This document shows positions 60,822-64,000 of a stretch of DNA of 64,000 nt, piece after piece (position 1 is the stretch's first letter; every line of letters begins with the position of its first letter). The stretch lies in the NCBI GenBank assembly GCA_019414205.1, contig DXML01000024.1, positions 1 to 64,000 of the forward strand, in the 5' to 3' direction. The stretch is from Collinsella sp. (GTDB lineage Bacteria; Actinomycetota; Coriobacteriia; Coriobacteriales; Coriobacteriaceae). The notes below the pieces were generated by a model that was given only the letters and a program-made list of their open reading frames with translations, searched no databases and was not told the origin of the DNA. Position numbers and translations under genes: made by a program.

Positions 60822-61367
60822 CTATAACCCAAAGAAGCTAAGAATCTGATCGCGGCTTACGGGCTTGTACTCGTTGGCATCGAGACCGACATCGTAGCGA
60901 AAGATAGGGCGTTCGCGATCGCGGTTGCGCACGTTGGTGCGGTCTCCCCTGCTGTGGATATGCCCGTGTAGCATGATGGCGCCACGCGCCTTGCCGTTCC
61001 AGCTGAGCATGGGGTAATGGCTCAAAACCAGGCGATGGCCCTTGGCATAGCCAGGAGCAATCTCCAGGTAATCGCGCACGTCTTCCCAAATCTGCGGTAC
61101 GTCGGGATCTTCCCAGTCGCTGTCATGGTTACCACGGATGAGCGTCACATTCTGGCATTCGATGCACTCGCGCAGGCGCACCGCCTCCGCCAGGGGCAAA
61201 CGATAGGTAAAGTCTCCCAAGATATAGAGGCGGTCGTCCACAGCCACGCACTCATTGATGGCATCGATGACCTTGCGGTTCATCTCCTCGACCAAATCAA
61301 ACGGTCGATCCATGTCGTGCAAGATATTCGTATCGCCCAGGTGCAGGTCGGCGGTAAACCACATCAT
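60822..61367 (-). CDS. calcineurin-like metallophosphoesterase
   Basis: 181 aa from the ATG at 61367, after GAGGACAGAGACG; an in-frame start at 61382 is possible. Motifs: DLHLGDTNIL (about 6-15), LYILGDFTYR (about 45-54), LIRGNHD (about 73-79), LVLSHYP and LHGHIHS (about 127-133). These give the two-metal site of calcineurin-like phosphoesterases. The substrate is unknown; nucleic-acid or nucleotide phosphodiesters are usual for such short members. Upstream gene of an intergenic double hairpin. Confidence 0.88.
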   Translation of the reverse strand: MMWFTADLHLGDTNILHDMDRPFDLVEEMNRKVIDAINECVAVDDRLYILGDFTYRLPLAEAVRLRECIECQNVTLIRGNHDSDWEDPDVPQIWEDVRDYLEIAPGYAKGHRLVLSHYPMLSWNGKARGAIMLHGHIHSRGDRTNVRNRDRERPIFRYDVGLDANEYKPVSRDQILSFFGL

Positions 61368-61433
61368 CGTCTCTGTCCTCATTTCGCAACGCGTCTAACA
61401 CGTGCCTAGTATACAGATGCAGCGATGCGACAG

Positions 61434-61610
61434 TTACCCAAAGAGCCCGCCGAACAGACCTCGGCGGCGCTTGTCCTTTTTATTCGAACCTTTATCCTGG
61501 GTGTTCTTATCCTTTTGCTTTTTGCGATCCTGCTCCAGCTCATCGTCATCGAGCAGCATATCCCACTCAAACGGATCGTCCGTCAAATCGAACAGGTCGT
61601 CGTCAAACAT
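61434..61610 (-). CDS. small charged hypothetical protein
   Basis: 58 aa from the ATG at 61610, preceded by TGGAGG. The first half is acidic (FDDDLFDLTDDPFEWD, DDDELEQ), the second basic (RKKQKDKNTQDKGSNKKDKRRR), ending GLFGGLFG. Compositionally biased and without a known domain. It lies 18 bases after the HIRAN gene and may be co-expressed with it. It could be a nucleic-acid-mimic or adaptor, which is speculation. Confidence 0.5.
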   Translation of the reverse strand: MFDDDLFDLTDDPFEWDMLLDDDELEQDRKKQKDKNTQDKGSNKKDKRRRGLFGGLFG

Positions 61611-61628
61611 GGCAGCCTCCATTGCCGA

Positions 61629-61955
61629 CTAGCGAGCATCCACCACATAGAGCCCAACGCGCACCTGATGCCACGGGCTGCGCTCGGGGGCAACCTGTTG
61701 CACACGGGCCTCAAATACGTCCTCGTGGCCGTAATACATCATCAAGGACAGTGGGCCGACCTCGTTTCCCGGAACGTAGCCAAGTTTGGTCTTGCCATAG
61801 TAGATCGCAACTGCCTCGGGGTCATGAGGATTATCGCGCTCGGCACACAGCGTCAGTTTATCGCCCGCTTTAAGATCACCTAGGACCAAAGCGCCGTCGG
61901 CATATTGAAATCCTGCAATGTGAAATGACAGAAGAACACGTGAAGGCTCGTACAT
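61629..61955 (-). CDS. stand-alone HIRAN domain protein
   Basis: 108 aa after GGGGAGTTGCT. HIRAN landmarks: SFHIAGFQYADG, LKAGDKLTLCAERDNPHDPEAVAIYY and TKLGYVPGNEVGPLSLMMYYG. HIRAN domains bind DNA 3' ends and stalled forks in helicases such as HLTF. As a free-standing bacterial protein its role is unknown, though it is sometimes near repair genes. Followed by the 58-aa charged protein. Confidence 0.85.
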   Translation of the reverse strand: MYEPSRVLLSFHIAGFQYADGALVLGDLKAGDKLTLCAERDNPHDPEAVAIYYGKTKLGYVPGNEVGPLSLMMYYGHEDVFEARVQQVAPERSPWHQVRVGLYVVDAR

Positions 61956-62078
61956 AGCAACTCCCCTAACGGCCGGATAAACCGGCGTTTAACCTTACAG
62001 AGAAGTCTACGAACTCGCGCGGACACAAATTCGCCCCACCCGTGCCTTTTCGACCGTTTGTCGCTACACCATCTGATT

Positions 62079-63458
62079 CTAATGCACAAACATGCGCACG
62101 AACTTGTGCTTCCAGCTTGCGTAAGGAGCGTAGCGGAATGGCACGTCCAGCCACGTTGCCTTGTTCACGATGCTCTTCTTGTGGCTAAACGTATCGAAGC
62201 TCTCGCGTCCATGGTACTGCCCCATACCGCTCGCTCCCATGCCGCCAAAGCCCATATGGCTCGTAGCCAGATGCATGATGGTGTCGTTAACGCAGCCGCC
62301 GCCAAAGGGCACGTAGCGCACAAAGCGCTGCTGAACCGCGCGATCCCGACTAAAGATATACAGGGCCAGCGGCGTCGGGCGATTAGTGATGAACGCCTCG
62401 GCCTCGTCTAGGCTCTCAAACGTCAGCACCGGCAAGATGGGACCGAAGATCTCCTCCTGCATCACGGCGTCATCGGGGGTCACGCCGTCTAGGATCGTCG
62501 GCTCAATCTTGAGCGGCGACTCGCGCGCCGTGCCTCCCAGCACAACCTTATCGGGGTCGATCAGCCCGCGCACGCGCGCAAAATGCTTGGCGTTGACAAT
62601 ATGACCGTAGTCCTCGTTGTCGAGCGGGTGCTCGCCAAACATACGGCGGGCCTCTTCCCTGATGAGGTCCAGCAGCTCGTCGTGCACGCGCGCATCGACC
62701 AGCAGGTAGTCGGGCGCCACGCAGGTCTGCCCTACGTTGAGCCATTTACCAAAGGCGATACGCCGTGCCGCGACCTTCAAGTTTGCCGTCGCATCAACGA
62801 TGCAGGGGCTCTTGCCGCCCAGCTCAAGCGTCACGGGCGTGAGGTTTTTGCTCGCGCGCTCCATGACGAGCTTGCCGACCGGAACGCTACCGGTAAAGAA
62901 GATCTTGTCCCAGCACTCGTCGAGCAGCGCTTCGTTTTCGGCGCGGCCGCCCTCGACAACCGTCACCAGACGCGGATCAAACGCCTCTTCACAGATCCGC
63001 TTGAGCACCGCGCTTGATGCCGGAGCATAGGCGCTCGGCTTGATGACCACGGTATTGCCCGCGGCAAGGGCGCCGGCAAGCGGCTCGAGCGTTAGCAAAA
63101 ACGGGTAGTTCCAGGGCGCCATAATGAGCGTGACGCCATAGGGCACGGCTTGCGTTTTGCACACACTCACGGCGTTGGCGAGGTCACACGGACGCAGGCG
63201 CGGACGACTCCATCGAGCCACATGCGCAATCTGATGACGAATCTCGGAAAGCGAGGTGCCGATCTCACACATATAGGCCTCGTCATGCGACTTTCCCAAA
63301 TCGGTCTTGAGCGCATGGGCAATATCGGGTTCGTGCGCCCGCACTGCGTCGCGCAAGCTCACGAGCGCGCGACGGCGAGCGTTAACGTCAAACGTGGCGC
63401 GCGTCTTAAAGTAGGCGCGCTGATCGCCGACGATGCGCGCAATTTCCTCGGTGTTCAT
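62079..63458 (-). CDS. aldehyde dehydrogenase
   Basis: 459 aa after TTAGGAGGGCCC. NAD-dependent ALDH features: IMAPWNYPFLLTLEPLAGALAAGNTVVIKPS (about 110-140), FTGSVPVGKLVM, catalytic Glu in TLELGGKSPCIV (about 210) and catalytic Cys in NVGQTCVAPDYL (about 243), EEIFGPILPVLTF. The compact 450-460-aa form with a hydrophobic C-terminus (SWKHKFVRMFVH) resembles class 3 fatty or aromatic aldehyde dehydrogenases. It lies just downstream of an iron alcohol dehydrogenase, 8 bases apart, so both probably form an alcohol-aldehyde oxidation operon. Confidence 0.93.
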   Translation of the reverse strand: MNTEEIARIVGDQRAYFKTRATFDVNARRRALVSLRDAVRAHEPDIAHALKTDLGKSHDEAYMCEIGTSLSEIRHQIAHVARWSRPRLRPCDLANAVSVCKTQAVPYGVTLIMAPWNYPFLLTLEPLAGALAAGNTVVIKPSAYAPASSAVLKRICEEAFDPRLVTVVEGGRAENEALLDECWDKIFFTGSVPVGKLVMERASKNLTPVTLELGGKSPCIVDATANLKVAARRIAFGKWLNVGQTCVAPDYLLVDARVHDELLDLIREEARRMFGEHPLDNEDYGHIVNAKHFARVRGLIDPDKVVLGGTARESPLKIEPTILDGVTPDDAVMQEEIFGPILPVLTFESLDEAEAFITNRPTPLALYIFSRDRAVQQRFVRYVPFGGGCVNDTIMHLATSHMGFGGMGASGMGQYHGRESFDTFSHKKSIVNKATWLDVPFRYAPYASWKHKFVRMFVH

Positions 63459-63466
63459 GGGCCCTC

Positions 63467-64000
63467 CTAATTCTCGTCTTCAAACATACCACCCGCAACG
63501 ACCTCGTACATATGCTCGAGCTCAAGACGGTCCATTAGAAGCGGAACGGGGTATAGCGGATTGGCCTCGGCATCGGCATGGGCCGCCATTTGCGGAATAT
63601 CGGAGCGGCGAATGCCCGTCACATATTTGGGAATGCCCAAGGCGGCATTCATGCGGTCGACCCAATCGATAAAGGCCTCGGCCGCAAGACTGTCCTGCGC
63701 GGTAGCCGGCGCAATGCCCGCCATGCGAGCAAGATCGGCAAGCTTGGGGGCGGCGGCGTCACCATAAGCGCGAAGCATGTGCGGCAGGATAATCGCGTTG
63801 GCCAAACCGTGCGGAATTCCGTATCGGCCGCCCAGACTGTGCGCGATGGCGTGAACGTATCCCACATAGGAGCGGGTAAACGCAACGCCCGCCTTATACG
63901 CCGCCGAAAGCATATTGCGACGCGCACGCATGTCGTCGCCATGCTCATAGGCCTCGAGCAAATTGTCGTGGATGAGCTGCACCGCCTGGCGCGCCATCTT
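63467..64000 (-). CDS. iron-containing alcohol dehydrogenase, 3' part (cut by window edge)
   Basis: Partial; the gene starts beyond 64000. The last about 178 residues contain the metal-binding His cluster of group III alcohol dehydrogenases (HAIAHSLGGRYGIPHGLANAIILPHML) and RARRNMLSAAYKAGVAFTRSYVGYV. Family members reduce aldehydes or oxidise alcohols with NAD(P) and Fe. The downstream aldehyde dehydrogenase gene is likely co-transcribed. Confidence 0.92.
   Translation of the reverse strand, partial: KMARQAVQLIHDNLLEAYEHGDDMRARRNMLSAAYKAGVAFTRSYVGYVHAIAHSLGGRYGIPHGLANAIILPHMLRAYGDAAAPKLADLARMAGIAPATAQDSLAAEAFIDWVDRMNAALGIPKYVTGIRRSDIPQMAAHADAEANPLYPVPLLMDRLELEHMYEVVAGGMFEDEN

Noticed and set aside
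1..64000. CRISPR array, prophage or rRNA operon
   Set aside because: No evenly spaced direct repeats, phage structural genes, integrase or rRNA signatures were seen.

Overview
The window is high-GC DNA, densely coded on both strands, with short intergenic hairpins. Gene content and protein style point to an anaerobic gut actinobacterium of the Coriobacteriia, most likely Collinsella or a close relative. The signs are a Liv branched-chain amino-acid transporter, a single-chain PurL, a bacterial Elp3, a DUF3516 Ski2-like helicase, an ETF-linked lactate dehydrogenase and many G-rich Shine-Dalgarno sites. This placement is by recollection of families, not by a search.

Layout. 1-2.9 kb: an XRE membrane regulator, the infC-rpmI-rplT operon with a leader terminator, and a tRNA-Leu whose 3' end is duplicated nearby. 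2.9-12 kb (minus strand): a transglutaminase-like protein, class II aldolase, an MBL hydrolase, the (p)ppGpp synthetase/hydrolase and a giant RecJ fused to a RecQ-like helicase. 12.3-16.8 kb: a BASS transporter, a GalT/HIT-like protein, CutC, and a PadR-DUF1700 operon whose third gene is cut short beside an IS110 transposase relic. 16.8-21.7 kb: livKHMGF. 21.9-30 kb: homoserine dehydrogenase, an SDR, a CPA2 antiporter and PurL. 30-35.5 kb: an EamA exporter, a GGDEF enzyme, a KdgT permease, AzlCD and an HD protein. 35.5-39.2 kb: a lactate oxidase-EtfB-EtfA operon. 39.5-42.7 kb: an unassigned cluster of exported proteins, including a miniature wall-anchored protein. 43.6-49.2 kb: a three-gene TerB-N / BREX-type ATPase / Lhr-like helicase module. 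49.2-64 kb: a spermidine-synthase-like methyltransferase, Elp3, an XRE/DUF4097 pair, two methyltransferases, the Ski2-like helicase, DUF2130, a phosphoesterase, a HIRAN protein, aldehyde dehydrogenase and the 3' part of an iron alcohol dehydrogenase.

The strongest candidate for an undescribed system is the module at 43628-49221. It joins a TerB-N/TerB-C protein, a DUF2791 (BrxD-like) P-loop ATPase and an Lhr/BrxHI-like superfamily 2 helicase, without methylase, PglZ or nuclease genes, in an otherwise housekeeping setting. Other items of note are the RecJ-helicase fusion, an apparent AUA start for infC next to a leader terminator, the exported cluster, the duplicated tRNA-Leu end, a MITE-like element at 55916-56038, and a pair of mutually exclusive hairpins at 60746-60821.
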